A DNA stretch of 64,000 nucleotides, taken from NCBI RefSeq assembly GCF_023100945.1, contig NZ_CP064689.1:1284001-1348000 (forward strand). Reading direction: 5' to 3'. The stretch's first letter is position 1. Each line of letters opens with the position of its first letter. Of the stretch, positions 45,044-55,063 are shown one piece after another. Under the pieces are notes generated by a model. The model worked only from the letters and a program-made list of their open reading frames with translations, had not been told where the DNA came from and searched no databases. Origin of the DNA: Bradyrhizobium sp. 200. GTDB lineage: Bacteria > Pseudomonadota > Alphaproteobacteria > Rhizobiales > Xanthobacteraceae. The translations under genes and the position numbers were made by a program.

Positions 45044-46927
45044 TTATTCCACCTCGATACGAATGGGCCGGACGTGCCGCGTATGTCTGATCTGGCTGTG
45101 ATCGAATGCGGCGACCCGCATGAAGACGCCGCTCTTGATCGGCACGTCAAACTGGCTTGTTGTGTCGAGCCGGCGTTTCACCTCGAGCGCCCAGAGACCG
45201 GAGGCCCAGCGGGCTGCGGATCGAACGTCGGCGCGATCGCCTGAAAATTCGCCGTTCACGAGGACGCCCGGGATCACGGTCCCCGTCGGGATGCGGGCGT
45301 CGACACTGGTCGAATAGGGCACTGAATCCTGCTCGGTCATGAACCAGCGCGCACCGTCGCTGTCGCCATGATTGGGATCGAGGTCGATGTCGCCCATCGC
45401 GTCCGTCGTGGCGGCGACGACTTTGGGCAGGCGCAGCGGGGCGATCAGGCGGCTGCGGCGCGGACCGCCCGACGTGTCGGCCTCGACGGTGAAATTGTCC
45501 CGGTAGTTTGCCGATCCAGGATCCGGCGCAAAGCCGCCTTTGTAAGGCACGACGTTTGCTGCCTGCATCGGGGTCGGATCGAGCGGCGGCCCGAAATGGG
45601 TGTCGTCCATCCATCCGGTCGCGCCGCTCGTCGCCTTCCACTGCCAGACATCGGCATAACCCGTTGCCGTGTAATGCAGTCCGCGGCCGCTCATGGTGGC
45701 GGGCGCGCCGGCGACCGGCTGGGGTCCTGGATGAAAGGTCCGGCCGCCGGCCAGCGTGACATCGGAGGTGGTCAGGAGCACCGAAAACTTGTCTTCGTTG
45801 TACTGATGCTCGTCGCCGAGTTGAAAGCCGGAATGAAGCAGGTGCCATCCGTCGGCCTCCTTGACCAGCGGCAGGTGCTTCAGCGAGCGCGTCGAATCCT
45901 GCCAGGTGAAGAGGAAATACGCGTAGGTGCCGTCATGCACCGCGCGAACCTCGATTCTGGTTTCTCCCTTGCCGTCGAAATTTCCGCCTTCTCCGGTCAA
46001 GAGCGAGAATGGCTTGACGCCGCGCCACGTCCGATCGGAAGTATCGCCGTCAAGGTTCGGTGCGTCGGCGGGATTGATGCGACGAATCTGCAGGCGATCC
46101 ACCGCCAAATGGTCCGTTGCCACGATCAGCGAAGCGCCGGTGATCGCGGCTGCGGCTGCCACGACGAACGCATTGGCCTGCAGGGTCGGGTTTCGGGATC
46201 GCGCAGGGCCCGCCTTGGGTTGCGGCGCCGGATCCGGCTGGCCCGTTCGGTCGCGGCGCGCCTCTGTGCCGGGCTGCAGCGGATGGGATGAGACCTTGGG
46301 CGGCGCGTCGGCATTTTCGGATTCCGGCCGGCGTGCCGACTGCTCGGCCAGCATGCCCAGGAGTTCGACGGCATCGAGCTTCGGCGGCGGCGCCGGGAGC
46401 GGGGCGGGACGAAAGATGCGCAGCAGTTGCGAAACGCCGCCGCTCTTGAATTGGGTCAGGACATGCAGGACGACGAAGGCGAGGATCACCCAGGTCCCCA
46501 CCCAGTGCAGCATCGCCACGTCGTAGCCGGAGTAGAAGCCGAAATAGAGCGCCCCGCCGCTGACCAGCAGCCCTGCCATCGTGACAAAGAAAATCCAGTA
46601 CATCAGCGCGATCACGGCGCTCAACCTGGCTTGCCCGCGGCCGAACAGCCCGCGCAGGCGAACCCTGTCGAGCTGGACGCGGCGCCCGAGGCCGGAGCGG
46701 AGCATATAAACGATGTAGCCGATCGCCACGGCGACCAGGACGACGGCGGCCTGCATATGGGCGATCCATACGCTGTCGCGCGGCAGCACGATATCGAACA
46801 GGTTGATCCAGGTTCGGTCGGGCGTCTCTGTCGCGATGCGCAAACCGGTGACGAGCGCAACGGCGAATGCCGCGACGAATATCCAGTGAAGAATAATGGT
46901 CCCATAGTCCGTCTTACGCTGCCTCAC
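45044..46927 (-). CDS. Cytochrome b561-type membrane domain fused to ethylbenzene-dehydrogenase-type heme-binding domain
   Basis: A 627-residue protein. The N-terminal ~175 residues form a four-helix diheme cytochrome b (ILHWIFVAAFAVALVTGLR with His14, WIAHMQAAVV, MLHWVGTWVILAFVVLHV). A proline-rich linker (175-250) leads to a fifth span (NAFVVAAAAAITGASLIVA), then a periplasmic domain like the gamma subunit of ethylbenzene/DMSO dehydrogenases (NLDGDTSDRTWRGVKPFSL, TYAYFLFTWQDSTRSLKHLP, YTATGYADVWQWKA). It would pass electrons between membrane b-hemes and a periplasmic heme b. No molybdenum catalytic subunit is present here. Its stop abuts the start of the ferredoxin reductase gene. Confidence 0.85.
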   Translation of the reverse strand: MRQRKTDYGTIILHWIFVAAFAVALVTGLRIATETPDRTWINLFDIVLPRDSVWIAHMQAAVVLVAVAIGYIVYMLRSGLGRRVQLDRVRLRGLFGRGQARLSAVIALMYWIFFVTMAGLLVSGGALYFGFYSGYDVAMLHWVGTWVILAFVVLHVLTQFKSGGVSQLLRIFRPAPLPAPPPKLDAVELLGMLAEQSARRPESENADAPPKVSSHPLQPGTEARRDRTGQPDPAPQPKAGPARSRNPTLQANAFVVAAAAAITGASLIVATDHLAVDRLQIRRINPADAPNLDGDTSDRTWRGVKPFSLLTGEGGNFDGKGETRIEVRAVHDGTYAYFLFTWQDSTRSLKHLPLVKEADGWHLLHSGFQLGDEHQYNEDKFSVLLTTSDVTLAGGRTFHPGPQPVAGAPATMSGRGLHYTATGYADVWQWKATSGATGWMDDTHFGPPLDPTPMQAANVVPYKGGFAPDPGSANYRDNFTVEADTSGGPRRSRLIAPLRLPKVVAATTDAMGDIDLDPNHGDSDGARWFMTEQDSVPYSTSVDARIPTGTVIPGVLVNGEFSGDRADVRSAARWASGLWALEVKRRLDTTSQFDVPIKSGVFMRVAAFDHSQIRHTRHVRPIRIEVE

Positions 46928-47185
46928 GCATACGCCCCGCTACTTCACTTCCGAAGCAGCAACCGCGCCGATTCCCCCAACCGCCGATGTCGCCGCCGTA
47001 CCAATGATGGTCTCTAAAGCCATTGTTGAGACCATCGTCCAAGATCGTCCTTTGCGAGCGCGGGCCTGTGAAAAGCTCTTCTAGTGCGCTCGCCGCGTGA
47101 GCCGGATCGGCGAACGCGATCTCTTGAAGTATCGGCCTCCAGCATCCCCGGACATCGGAGACACCGGAGGCCGCGCCGCGCGCCG

Positions 47186-48691
47186 CTATCCCCACATGTA
47201 ATGTAAATGATGCGCCAGTTCGGGCGCGGGCGAATGGTCTTGGTCCGCACCCGCCGGTGCGGCGAAATCGGCGGTCGCGAGCGTTACCGGCTCGACGCTG
47301 ATGGTGGGCGCCGCGACGGGTTGCAGGGCTGGGGCCGCCGCAGTGGTGGCCGGCGCCCCCAGGACTTCGGCGGCCGTCACGCCCTCGGTATTGTAGGTGC
47401 CTCCAGTGACCGGAACATTGTGGTTGCCGGCATCGGCCGCGTTGCCGTGCATCTGATCGGCCGCCGCTGTGACCAGGTTCGCGTCGCCGGTCTGCAGTCC
47501 CTTGATCATCGCGGCAATCTCGGCGCCGAGCAATTCGTTGCCGCCGTGCGCCGCGTCGAAGTCGGTGACATATTTCTCGAATGCCTTGAGGCTGTCGATC
47601 AGCGTGGCAATGGCCTTTGTGTCGCCGCTGCCCACGAGGTCGATGGCCTGCTGTCCAAGCGAATTGGACTGGGCGATGAAATTGGCCACGAAGACCGTCT
47701 GCGCAGCGTTGTCGAGGTATGTCGGCGCCGGACTTTCGGCATCGGGAAACGGTGAGAAGCCGCTGATGCCGTCTTGCGTCGCCATATCGGCCAAGTTGGC
47801 GTCGCCCTGGATGATATCGATGATGTCGAGGATGTTGTCGGTGCTGGCGTGTGCCGCATCGGGGCTGATGCTGGGGTCGTTGATATAGGTGAGTTCGAGC
47901 TGGAGCTGGCGCACGACCGCGTCGGCATGGACACCGGTCAACCCGCTGAACAGTTGCGGGTTGGCGCTCATCAATGCCTCCATGTCGGTGATCACGGCAT
48001 TGATGTCGTCGGTGATCTGCTGCCGGTTGTCGTCAGTGACGCCGCTGAGGATCTGATTGGCCGCATCATTGAAGATCACACCGATCTCCGCGAGATTGGC
48101 GTGCGGCGCGGTGGCCGCCGTGGTCCCCTCTGGCAGGATCCCGGGCACGGCCGCGCCGCTCTGCGCCGCCAGGCTGGAGAGCACAGCATCGGTCTTGACC
48201 GTATTGACGGTGTTGATGACGTCGAGATTGCTGGCGCGGAGCGCCTGTTCTGCGACAGCCGCGCTGCCGAACGTGCTAGCGCCGTTCACCGTGGCGTTGG
48301 CCGTCGAAATCGCGGTGTTGATGTCGGACAGGATCGCCTGAACATGGCCGAGTGCCGCCCCGGAAAACTGCCCCGAATTGACCTGCGCCAGCAGGCCGTT
48401 GTGTACCGTGGCGAGATCGTTCGTATTGTGGTTGTTGATGCTGCCAAGCCCTTGGCCGCCTTGCTCGACCAGGTTTTGCCCCAGGCTGCTCACCGGCGCC
48501 CGGGTGCTGTCGTTAAAGATAGAGCCGAGGCCGGATGAATAGCTCGGCACGGTGGACGGCGACAGCGTCTCGGTAGGCGGAGGTGTTTCCTCCGGCGTCG
48601 TCGAGGACGGAGGAGCCGGGACGACCGGCGGGCTCGGGGCCTCGTCGACCGGCTGATCGAGATCGACGTGGCGGTGAGTGAAGCGAGCCAT
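47186..48691 (-). CDS. Cysteine-free, Ala/Asn/Asp-rich protein, probable type I secretion substrate
   Basis: A 501-residue protein with no signal peptide and no cysteine. GGGGGA precedes ATG by about six bases. The N-terminus is proline/threonine-rich (residues 12-50), the body is alanine-, asparagine- and aspartate-rich with helical repeats of NA/DIN type (ILSDINTAISTANATVNG, ITDDINAVITDMEALM, ILDIIDIIQGDANLADMA) but no RTX nonapeptides. Its own domain is unrecognised. It is divergent from a type I secretion ATPase/adaptor pair, and lack of cysteine is typical of such cargo; the C-terminus (PELAHHLHYMWG) could hold the export signal. Function outside the cell unknown. Confidence 0.75.
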   Translation of the reverse strand: MARFTHRHVDLDQPVDEAPSPPVVPAPPSSTTPEETPPPTETLSPSTVPSYSSGLGSIFNDSTRAPVSSLGQNLVEQGGQGLGSINNHNTNDLATVHNGLLAQVNSGQFSGAALGHVQAILSDINTAISTANATVNGASTFGSAAVAEQALRASNLDVINTVNTVKTDAVLSSLAAQSGAAVPGILPEGTTAATAPHANLAEIGVIFNDAANQILSGVTDDNRQQITDDINAVITDMEALMSANPQLFSGLTGVHADAVVRQLQLELTYINDPSISPDAAHASTDNILDIIDIIQGDANLADMATQDGISGFSPFPDAESPAPTYLDNAAQTVFVANFIAQSNSLGQQAIDLVGSGDTKAIATLIDSLKAFEKYVTDFDAAHGGNELLGAEIAAMIKGLQTGDANLVTAAADQMHGNAADAGNHNVPVTGGTYNTEGVTAAEVLGAPATTAAAPALQPVAAPTISVEPVTLATADFAAPAGADQDHSPAPELAHHLHYMWG

Positions 48692-49132
48692 TGTTCGTCC
48701 CCCGTTACCCAGTGGAATTTATGACGTGTGGGCGCAGTCATCCGCCGGGGAGCAGGATGGGCGCACGACGAAAGATCATTTAGCTTCGTGGCGTCATTCG
48801 GCCGACACAGCGGCCAATGAGCGCCGAAGCAAGGTGATAGACGGACGAATCCATGACGTGCGCCGCGCCGAAAAACGGCGACTTAGACGCGCTCAAAAGA
48901 AGGATATCGCAGCTCTTTTCGGCGTCAGTCGCGCGAATCCGGGACGCCGGGTCTTGCGTGCCGGAATTGTGCTTACTGCATCGGCAGCAAAGAGGTCTTT
49001 GCCATCGTTCGACCTACGAGCGAACTTGAACAATCGGCATTCGTCGCATTCCCGCCGAAAAATGGTCTGCATCGCGCGTCAAGGAGACTTCCAGGGAGGC
49101 TCGGGTGTTCGAGCGGGTCGAAGGGCAGTTCA
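48692..49132. promoter_or_regulatory. Divergent control region between cargo gene and type I secretion operon
   Basis: About 440 bases with no supported gene; an open plus-strand frame across it has no gene-like composition. It must contain the promoters for both operons. No operator repeats were obvious. Confidence 0.35.
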
Positions 49133-50968
49133 ATGAGTATCGCTCAGGGTCAGGCACAGGGCCGAGCGCGGGCAGCACCGACGCCCCGCGCAATTTCCGG
49201 CCTGCTCTCGACGCTGGCCGCCGATGATCCCGTCGCGAACGCGATGCGCGCGAGCGCGCGCCGCATGATTGGCGTCGCCGTGTTCAGCGGCGTCATCAAC
49301 ATCCTGATGTTGTCGGGCTCCCTCTATATGTTGCAGGTGTATGACCGGGTCATTCCGAGCCGTAACCTCGCTACACTGTTCGGCCTGTCCTTGATGGTGC
49401 TGATCGCCTACCTGGTGCAGGGATATTTCGATGCGATGCGGTCGCGGATGCTTTGCCGGATCGCAACGCTGTTCGATGGCGCGCTGCAGGGATCGATCCA
49501 TTCGGCGCTCGCCGCCTTGCCGCTGCGCGGGGTGAAGCCGGTCTTGATGCAGCAGCCGCTGCGCGATCTCGATCAGGTGCGCACCTTCATGTCGGGCATG
49601 GGGCCGACGGCGTTCCTGGATATGCCGTGGATCCCGGTCTTTCTGATCGGGTTGTTTCTGTTTCATCCGCTGATTGGCTTCACGGCGCTGCTTGGGACCG
49701 CGGCGATCATTGCCATGACGTTGGTGACCGAGCGGATCTCGCGCGGTGCGACCAAGGCGGCGATGGACATGAACGCGCAGCGGCAGGTGCTGGCGGATGC
49801 GACGCAGCGCAACGCGGAAATCGTTCGGGCGCTCGGCATGACGGATCGCTTGACGGCGCGCTGGTCGCAGGCCAACGAGCGCTACCTGCAGGAAAATATC
49901 CGCGCCACCGACGTCTATGCCAATCTCGGCTCGAGCGCGAAGGTGCTGCGCTACATTCTGCAATCGGGAATGCTGGGCATCGGCGCCTACCTCGTCGTCG
50001 TCGACAAGGCGTCGGGTGGCATCATGATCGCGTCCTCGATCCTGATGGGGCGCGCGCTCGCGCCGGTCGAAATCGCGCTCGGCACCTGGAAGCAATTGTC
50101 CGCCGCCCGCCAGGGCCTTGCGCGCCTGCGCGATATCTGCAAGGCGACCGCGCCGCCTCCGGCGCCGCCGGTCTTGCTGCCGCGCCCCTGCCGCGAGTTG
50201 TCGGTGCAGAATCTCGCCGTGGCCGCGCCGGGCTTCGACATGCCGATCGTGTCCGGTGTCACGTTTTCGCTCAAGGCCGGGGCGGGGCTGGCGCTGCTCG
50301 GCGCGAGCGCGTCGGGCAAGACCTCGCTTTCGAAGGCGCTGGTTGGAATCTGGCCGGCGCATCGGGGCGCCGTGCGGCTTGACGGGGCGGCGCTCGACCA
50401 ATGGCGCAACGAGGATCTCGGCCGGCACATCGGCTATCTGCCGCAGGATGTCGGCCTGTTCGACGGCACGGTGGCGGAGAACATCTGCCGTTTCGACGAG
50501 CAAGCGACCTCCGACGCCATCCTCAAGGCCGCGCAGATCGCCGGTGTCCACGACATCATCCTGCGCCTGCCGGAAGGCTATGCGACGCGGATCGGGGCAG
50601 GCGGCATGTCGCTGTCGGCTGGGCAGAAGCAGCGCGTCGGCCTGGCGCGGGCGGTGTTCGGCGACCCGTTCCTGCTCGTGCTCGATGAGCCCAACGCCAA
50701 TCTGGATGCCGACGGCGAGAACGCCTTGACGCGCGCCATCGGCATCATGCGCCAGAACAAATCCATCGTTGTCGTCATCTCCCATCGGCCGAGCGCGCTC
50801 TCGGCGCTGGACATGACGATGGTGCTCTACGAAGGCAAGGCGATCGCGTTCGGCCCAAGCGAAGAAGTGTTCGCGCGCGTCCGCAACGCCAACGCCAAGG
50901 GGAAGCCGGGGCCGCCGCAGGCCAAGGCAGAACAGCGCGCATCACTTGCCGAGAGCGTTTCATCATGA
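49133..50968 (+). CDS. Type I secretion system permease/ATPase (PrtD/HlyB-like)
   Basis: A 611-residue ABC exporter. The membrane half has the PrtD-type opening INILMLSGSLYMLQVYDRVI near residue 55 and PSRNLATLFGL. The nucleotide-binding half shows Walker A GASASGKTSLSKALVG near residue 388, LPQDVGLFDGTVAENICRF, signature LSAGQKQRVGLARAVFG and Walker B LLVLDEPNANLD. No N-terminal peptidase domain. It forms the inner-membrane pump of a type I system with the adaptor encoded next (ATGA overlap); the TolC-like outer-membrane pore must be elsewhere. Confidence 0.93.
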   Translation: MSIAQGQAQGRARAAPTPRAISGLLSTLAADDPVANAMRASARRMIGVAVFSGVINILMLSGSLYMLQVYDRVIPSRNLATLFGLSLMVLIAYLVQGYFDAMRSRMLCRIATLFDGALQGSIHSALAALPLRGVKPVLMQQPLRDLDQVRTFMSGMGPTAFLDMPWIPVFLIGLFLFHPLIGFTALLGTAAIIAMTLVTERISRGATKAAMDMNAQRQVLADATQRNAEIVRALGMTDRLTARWSQANERYLQENIRATDVYANLGSSAKVLRYILQSGMLGIGAYLVVVDKASGGIMIASSILMGRALAPVEIALGTWKQLSAARQGLARLRDICKATAPPPAPPVLLPRPCRELSVQNLAVAAPGFDMPIVSGVTFSLKAGAGLALLGASASGKTSLSKALVGIWPAHRGAVRLDGAALDQWRNEDLGRHIGYLPQDVGLFDGTVAENICRFDEQATSDAILKAAQIAGVHDIILRLPEGYATRIGAGGMSLSAGQKQRVGLARAVFGDPFLLVLDEPNANLDADGENALTRAIGIMRQNKSIVVVISHRPSALSALDMTMVLYEGKAIAFGPSEEVFARVRNANAKGKPGPPQAKAEQRASLAESVSS

Positions 50969-52992
50969 AGGATTTTGATCACGTGCATGCCGATGAAAGA
51001 GGTGCGCGCCGCCGGTTCGGGGGAACGGATGAGGATGTCGCGGCGCCGCAGGGCCAGGCGCTGATCCTCGAACTGCAGCGATTGCGGCAGGCTTTCGAGC
51101 ACGACAATCTGCAGGACCAGCGGCCGCCGCTTCGCCGCCCGGCGAATGACGAACCAGGTCCCGGCGCGCGGCGTTCGCGTTCCGCCCGGCCGAGGCGGTC
51201 GAAGAAAAAAGGCAAGATGGGACGGGTGCTGGATTGGCTCGGCCCCTTTGGATCCCAGTCCGACGGCTTCGATGCCGAGCCTCCGCCGCCGCGCAGCGGA
51301 CGCAGCACGCGTGAGCCGCAGTTCATGGCCCCGCCACCGGCGGGCAGCGCCCGCGGCGTGGCAGGCAATGCCCCGGCGGGCAATGCTTCGTCAGGCAATG
51401 CTCCATCAGGCAATTCCTGGCTGAATGAACGGCATGCGCGCGGTCCGATCATCGCGCCTGACGATCCGTCGCTCATGAACATGCCGAGGTCGAGGCCGGA
51501 GGTTTTGACGATCGAAGACAAGCGGCCGCCGCCGCGCATCGAGGCTCCTCAATTGGCGCCGCCGAGCCCGGCGGGCGCGGTGCCGCGCGATCGGTCGGTG
51601 ACCCGGGTCGTCCGCAATGGCCTGACCGCCGGCGTCGCATTCCTCGCCAATCGCGATGGGTCGGCAGACATGGCGGCCGCGCCCGGCGAAAGCATCGTGC
51701 AGCGGGCGGCGCGCGCCTTCGAGGGCGAATTGCGCACCGGGCTGCGGGTGCTGCTCATCGTCGGCGGGGTGGCAGGCGGCTGGATGGCGCTGGTGCCGTT
51801 GTCGGGCGCCGTCGTGGTGCCGGGCAATCTGGTGGTGCAGTCCAACGTCAAGACCATCCAGCATCCGACCGGCGGCGTGGTCGCGCAGATTCCGGTCCAT
51901 AACGGCATGCGGGTCAACGCCGGCGATCTGCTGCTGCGGCTGGACTCGACGCAGGCGCAGGCCAGCCTTCAGGTGGTCAGCAAGCAGCTCGACGAAGTGC
52001 GCGCGAAGATCGCGCGGCTGGTCGCCGAGCGTGACGGTCTGCCCCGGCCGGCGATCCCGCCGGAAATGTCGGCGCGGCTGGACGACAACAATGTCAAGAC
52101 GCTGCTTGCTTCGGAGGCGTCGCTGTTCAGGGCGCGGACGACGGCACGCGAGAGCCAGAAGGAGCTGCTCAAGAGCAAGGTATCGCAGCTTGGCGAGGAG
52201 ATCGTGGGCCTGGAGGCGCAGGTCGCGTCCAAGGCCAAGCAACTGGAATTGATCACCGGCGAACTCACGGGAGTGCAGGAACTGTTCGACAAGCGCCTCG
52301 TGCCGATCGCGCGGCTCACGGCCTTGCAGCGCGAGAGCGCCAGGATAGAAGGCGAGCGCGGCCAGTTGATCTCAACCATCGCCGAGACCAAAACCAAGGT
52401 CGACGAGGCGAAGCTTCAGATGGTCAGGCTCGACCAGGACGTACGGACCGAAGTCGTCAAGGAACTCGGCGAGGCGCAGGGCAAGGAAGCCGAACTCAGC
52501 GAACGAAGCGTCGCGGCGCGCGACGTCCTCGAGCGCATCGAGATGCGCGCGCCGACGTCGGGTGTGATCCATCAGTTGAATGCGCACACCATCGGCGGCG
52601 TCGTTCGCGCCGGCGACTCCGTCATGGAGGTGGTGCCGGATTCCGATGATCTGCAGATCGAGGCCAAGTTGCAGCCGAACGACATCGACCAGGTGCGGAA
52701 AGGCCAGCAGGCTTTTGTCCGCTTCTCGGCCTTCAACCAGCGGGTGACGCCGCAGTTGATCGGTCAGGTGTCGTATGTCTCGCCCGACACCACCAGCGAC
52801 AAGCAGACCAACATGTCCTATTTCACGGTCAGGATCATGCTGCCGGAAGAGGAGCGCCGGCGGCTGGCCGGGCTGCAACTCTCCTCGGGCATGCCTGCGG
52901 AAGTGTTCATGCAGACCGGCAGCCGGACCATGCTCAGCTATCTGTCCAAGCCGATTCTGGATCAGTTCCAGCGCGCCTTTGTCGAGCGGTGA
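50965..52992 (+). CDS. HlyD-family type I secretion adaptor with unusually long cytoplasmic N-terminus
   Basis: A 675-residue membrane fusion protein. Only from about residue 256 does the usual layout start: one membrane span (RVLLIVGGVAGGWMALVPLS), the lipoyl half VVVPGNLVVQSNVKTIQHPTG, a long coiled-coil hairpin, and the C-terminal QIEAKLQPNDIDQVRKGQ and IRPV-type barrel. Normal HlyD/PrtE proteins have only 10-60 residues before the span; here ~255 residues are basic and proline/arginine-rich with a run GNAPAGNASSGNAPSGNS at about 134-152. The extra region may bind the cargo or the ATPase. Overlaps the ATPase gene by four bases. Confidence 0.9.
   Translation: MKDFDHVHADERGARRRFGGTDEDVAAPQGQALILELQRLRQAFEHDNLQDQRPPLRRPANDEPGPGARRSRSARPRRSKKKGKMGRVLDWLGPFGSQSDGFDAEPPPPRSGRSTREPQFMAPPPAGSARGVAGNAPAGNASSGNAPSGNSWLNERHARGPIIAPDDPSLMNMPRSRPEVLTIEDKRPPPRIEAPQLAPPSPAGAVPRDRSVTRVVRNGLTAGVAFLANRDGSADMAAAPGESIVQRAARAFEGELRTGLRVLLIVGGVAGGWMALVPLSGAVVVPGNLVVQSNVKTIQHPTGGVVAQIPVHNGMRVNAGDLLLRLDSTQAQASLQVVSKQLDEVRAKIARLVAERDGLPRPAIPPEMSARLDDNNVKTLLASEASLFRARTTARESQKELLKSKVSQLGEEIVGLEAQVASKAKQLELITGELTGVQELFDKRLVPIARLTALQRESARIEGERGQLISTIAETKTKVDEAKLQMVRLDQDVRTEVVKELGEAQGKEAELSERSVAARDVLERIEMRAPTSGVIHQLNAHTIGGVVRAGDSVMEVVPDSDDLQIEAKLQPNDIDQVRKGQQAFVRFSAFNQRVTPQLIGQVSYVSPDTTSDKQTNMSYFTVRIMLPEEERRRLAGLQLSSGMPAEVFMQTGSRTMLSYLSKPILDQFQRAFVER
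51365..51420 (+). repeat. Short in-frame tandem repeat within the HlyD gene
   Basis: A degenerate 15-base unit (GGCAATGCCCCGGCG, GGCAATGCTTCGTCA, GGCAATGCTCCATCA, GGCAATTCC) encodes GNAPA/GNASS/GNAPS/GNS. Such units expand and contract easily and may vary between strains. Confidence 0.75.
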
Positions 52993-53090
52993 GGGGGAGA
53001 TAGCGGGTTGCAGTGAGGCTAAAGCTTGCCACCCCAGATGGCATCGCTATATCAGGGCTTTCCTTTTGCCCTGTTCCCTGCGAGCCCCGT

Positions 53091-54971
53091 ATGACCACGA
53101 CCACCGCCCCCGAATCCCAGCCGTTCCAGGCCGAGGTTGCCGAGCTTCTGAACCTGATGGTGCACTCGGTCTATTCGGAGACCGATATCTTCCTGCGCGA
53201 GTTGATTTCGAACGCATCCGACGCCTGCGACAAGCTGCGCTATGAGGCGATATCGGCGCCCGAACTGATCGCCGACGGCGCGCCGCCCAGGATCCGCATC
53301 GCGCCGGACAAGAAGGCCAATACGCTTTCCGTCGTCGACAGCGGCATCGGCATGGACCGGCAGGAACTGATCGACAATCTCGGCACCATCGCACGATCAG
53401 GCACCAAATCCTTTCTCTCCCGCCTGACCGAAGCCAAGGACGGCGCCAATCTGATCGGCCAGTTCGGCGTCGGCTTCTATGCGGCGTTCATGGTGGCCGA
53501 GCGTATCGTCGTCACCAGCCGCCGCGCCGGTTCCGATCAGGTTTTTGTCTGGTCGTCCTCGGGCGGCAGCGGGTTTGAAATCGCGCCGGCCAGCGAGGAG
53601 GATGCCGCCCGCATCACGCGTGGCACCGAGATCGTCCTGCACCTGAAAAAGGAAGCCGAGAAATATCTCGAGACCTACGAGATCGAGCGGATTGTCCGCG
53701 CCTGGTCCGACAACATCCAGTTCCCGATCGAACTGGTGCCGGAGGAGGGCGAGCCGCGCCAGATCAATTCGGCCAGCGCGCTGTGGCAGCGGCCGAAATC
53801 GGAGCTCTCGGCGGAGGACTACAGGCAATCCTACCAGCAGATCGCCGGCGCGTTCGACGAGCCTGCGATGACGCTGCATTATCGCGCCGAGGGCCGGCAG
53901 TCCTATGCGGTGCTGCTGTTCGCGCCGTCGACCAAGCCGTTCGACCTGTTCGACCAGGCGCGCAAGGGCAAGGTCAAGCTCTATGTCCGCCGCGTCTTCA
54001 TCGCCGACGACGCCGATCTCTTGCCTGCCTATTTGCGCTTTATCCGCGGTGTAATCGACAGCGAGGATCTGCCGCTCAACATCTCGCGCGAGATGCTGCA
54101 GAACAATCCGCAGCTTGTGCAGATCCGCAAAGCCGTCACCGGCCGCGTGATATCGGAGCTGGAAAGCCTCGGCGAAAAGGAGCCGGAAGCGTTCGCAAAA
54201 ATCTGGGATGCGTTCGGTCCCGTAATCAAGGAAGGCATCTGGGAGGATTTTGAGCGCCGCGAGAAATTGCTGCCGCTGTCGCGCTTCGCCACGACGAAGG
54301 GCGAGAAGCGTTCGCTCAAGCAATATGTCGAGGATCTCAAGCCGAACCAGACCGACATCTATTACCTCACCGGCGACAGCATCGAACGGCTGAAGGCGAA
54401 CCCGAAACTGGAGTCCGCGACCGCGCGCGGCATCGAGGTGCTGCTGCTGACCGATCCGGTCGATGCATTCTGGACCTCAGGCCAGCTCGATTTCGGCGGC
54501 AAGCCGCTGAAGTCGCTGAGCCAGGGCGATATCGATTTCGCCCTGATCCCGCTCCTGGATGACAAGGCCGAGGACAAGAAGGATGAGGCCGGCGCTGACG
54601 AGGCCATGACGATTGCCCTGATCAAGGATGCGCTCGGCGAGCGTGTCTCCGACGTGCGTGCCTCGCAGCGGCTGACTTCAAGTGCGTCATGTCTGGTCGC
54701 CGGCGGCGACGCGCATGACCGCATGCTCGAACGGCTCCTGGCGATGCAGAACAAGGCGCCTACCACCAAGCCGATCCTGGAGATCAACATGCGCCATCCC
54801 CTGGTCGCCGCGATTGCCGGCGACAAGGATGCGGCCAGGGATCTGTCAAAGGATCTGTCGTTCCTGCTATTGGAGCAGGCGCAGATCCTCGACGGCGAGT
54901 TGCCGGAAGATCCGGCGGCATTTGCCAACCGGCTCAATCAGTTGGTGCTGCGGGGGCTCGCAAAGGGGTAG
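53091..54971 (+). CDS. htpG: Molecular chaperone HtpG (Hsp90)
   Basis: A 626-residue Hsp90, full family length, from ATG 53091; codons upstream in the frame lack family sequence. The ATP-lid blocks are intact: [19 protein letters not shown] near residue 27, [19 protein letters not shown] near 80 and [13 protein letters not shown] near 125. The middle-domain YVRRVFI and [10 protein letters not shown] are canonical, and the C-terminal dimer part is present. It folds or holds client proteins in the cytoplasm under heat and other stress. Single-gene unit; no CIRCE or heat-shock element was recognised upstream. Confidence 0.97.
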   Translation: MTTTTAPESQPFQAEVAELLNLMVHSVYSETDIFLRELISNASDACDKLRYEAISAPELIADGAPPRIRIAPDKKANTLSVVDSGIGMDRQELIDNLGTIARSGTKSFLSRLTEAKDGANLIGQFGVGFYAAFMVAERIVVTSRRAGSDQVFVWSSSGGSGFEIAPASEEDAARITRGTEIVLHLKKEAEKYLETYEIERIVRAWSDNIQFPIELVPEEGEPRQINSASALWQRPKSELSAEDYRQSYQQIAGAFDEPAMTLHYRAEGRQSYAVLLFAPSTKPFDLFDQARKGKVKLYVRRVFIADDADLLPAYLRFIRGVIDSEDLPLNISREMLQNNPQLVQIRKAVTGRVISELESLGEKEPEAFAKIWDAFGPVIKEGIWEDFERREKLLPLSRFATTKGEKRSLKQYVEDLKPNQTDIYYLTGDSIERLKANPKLESATARGIEVLLLTDPVDAFWTSGQLDFGGKPLKSLSQGDIDFALIPLLDDKAEDKKDEAGADEAMTIALIKDALGERVSDVRASQRLTSSASCLVAGGDAHDRMLERLLAMQNKAPTTKPILEINMRHPLVAAIAGDKDAARDLSKDLSFLLLEQAQILDGELPEDPAAFANRLNQLVLRGLAKG

Positions 54972-55063
54972 GACGATCTGTCGCGAACCCGATTTGAAAA
55001 TCGACCGTATCTGCTAGAGCAGAAGTCATATCGCTGGTTTGAGAACCGGGGGCCCTCATCGCC

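Noticed and set aside
46914..47195. 93-codon minus-strand frame between the cargo gene and the cytochrome fusion
   Set aside because: No ribosome site and no family likeness; overlaps the cytochrome gene start.
48678..49136. 152-codon plus-strand frame before the type I secretion ATPase
   Set aside because: Composition is not gene-like and no ribosome site; it covers the divergent promoter region.
49130..50785. 551-codon minus-strand frame opposite the secretion ATPase
   Set aside because: His/Arg-rich shadow of a strongly supported ABC exporter.
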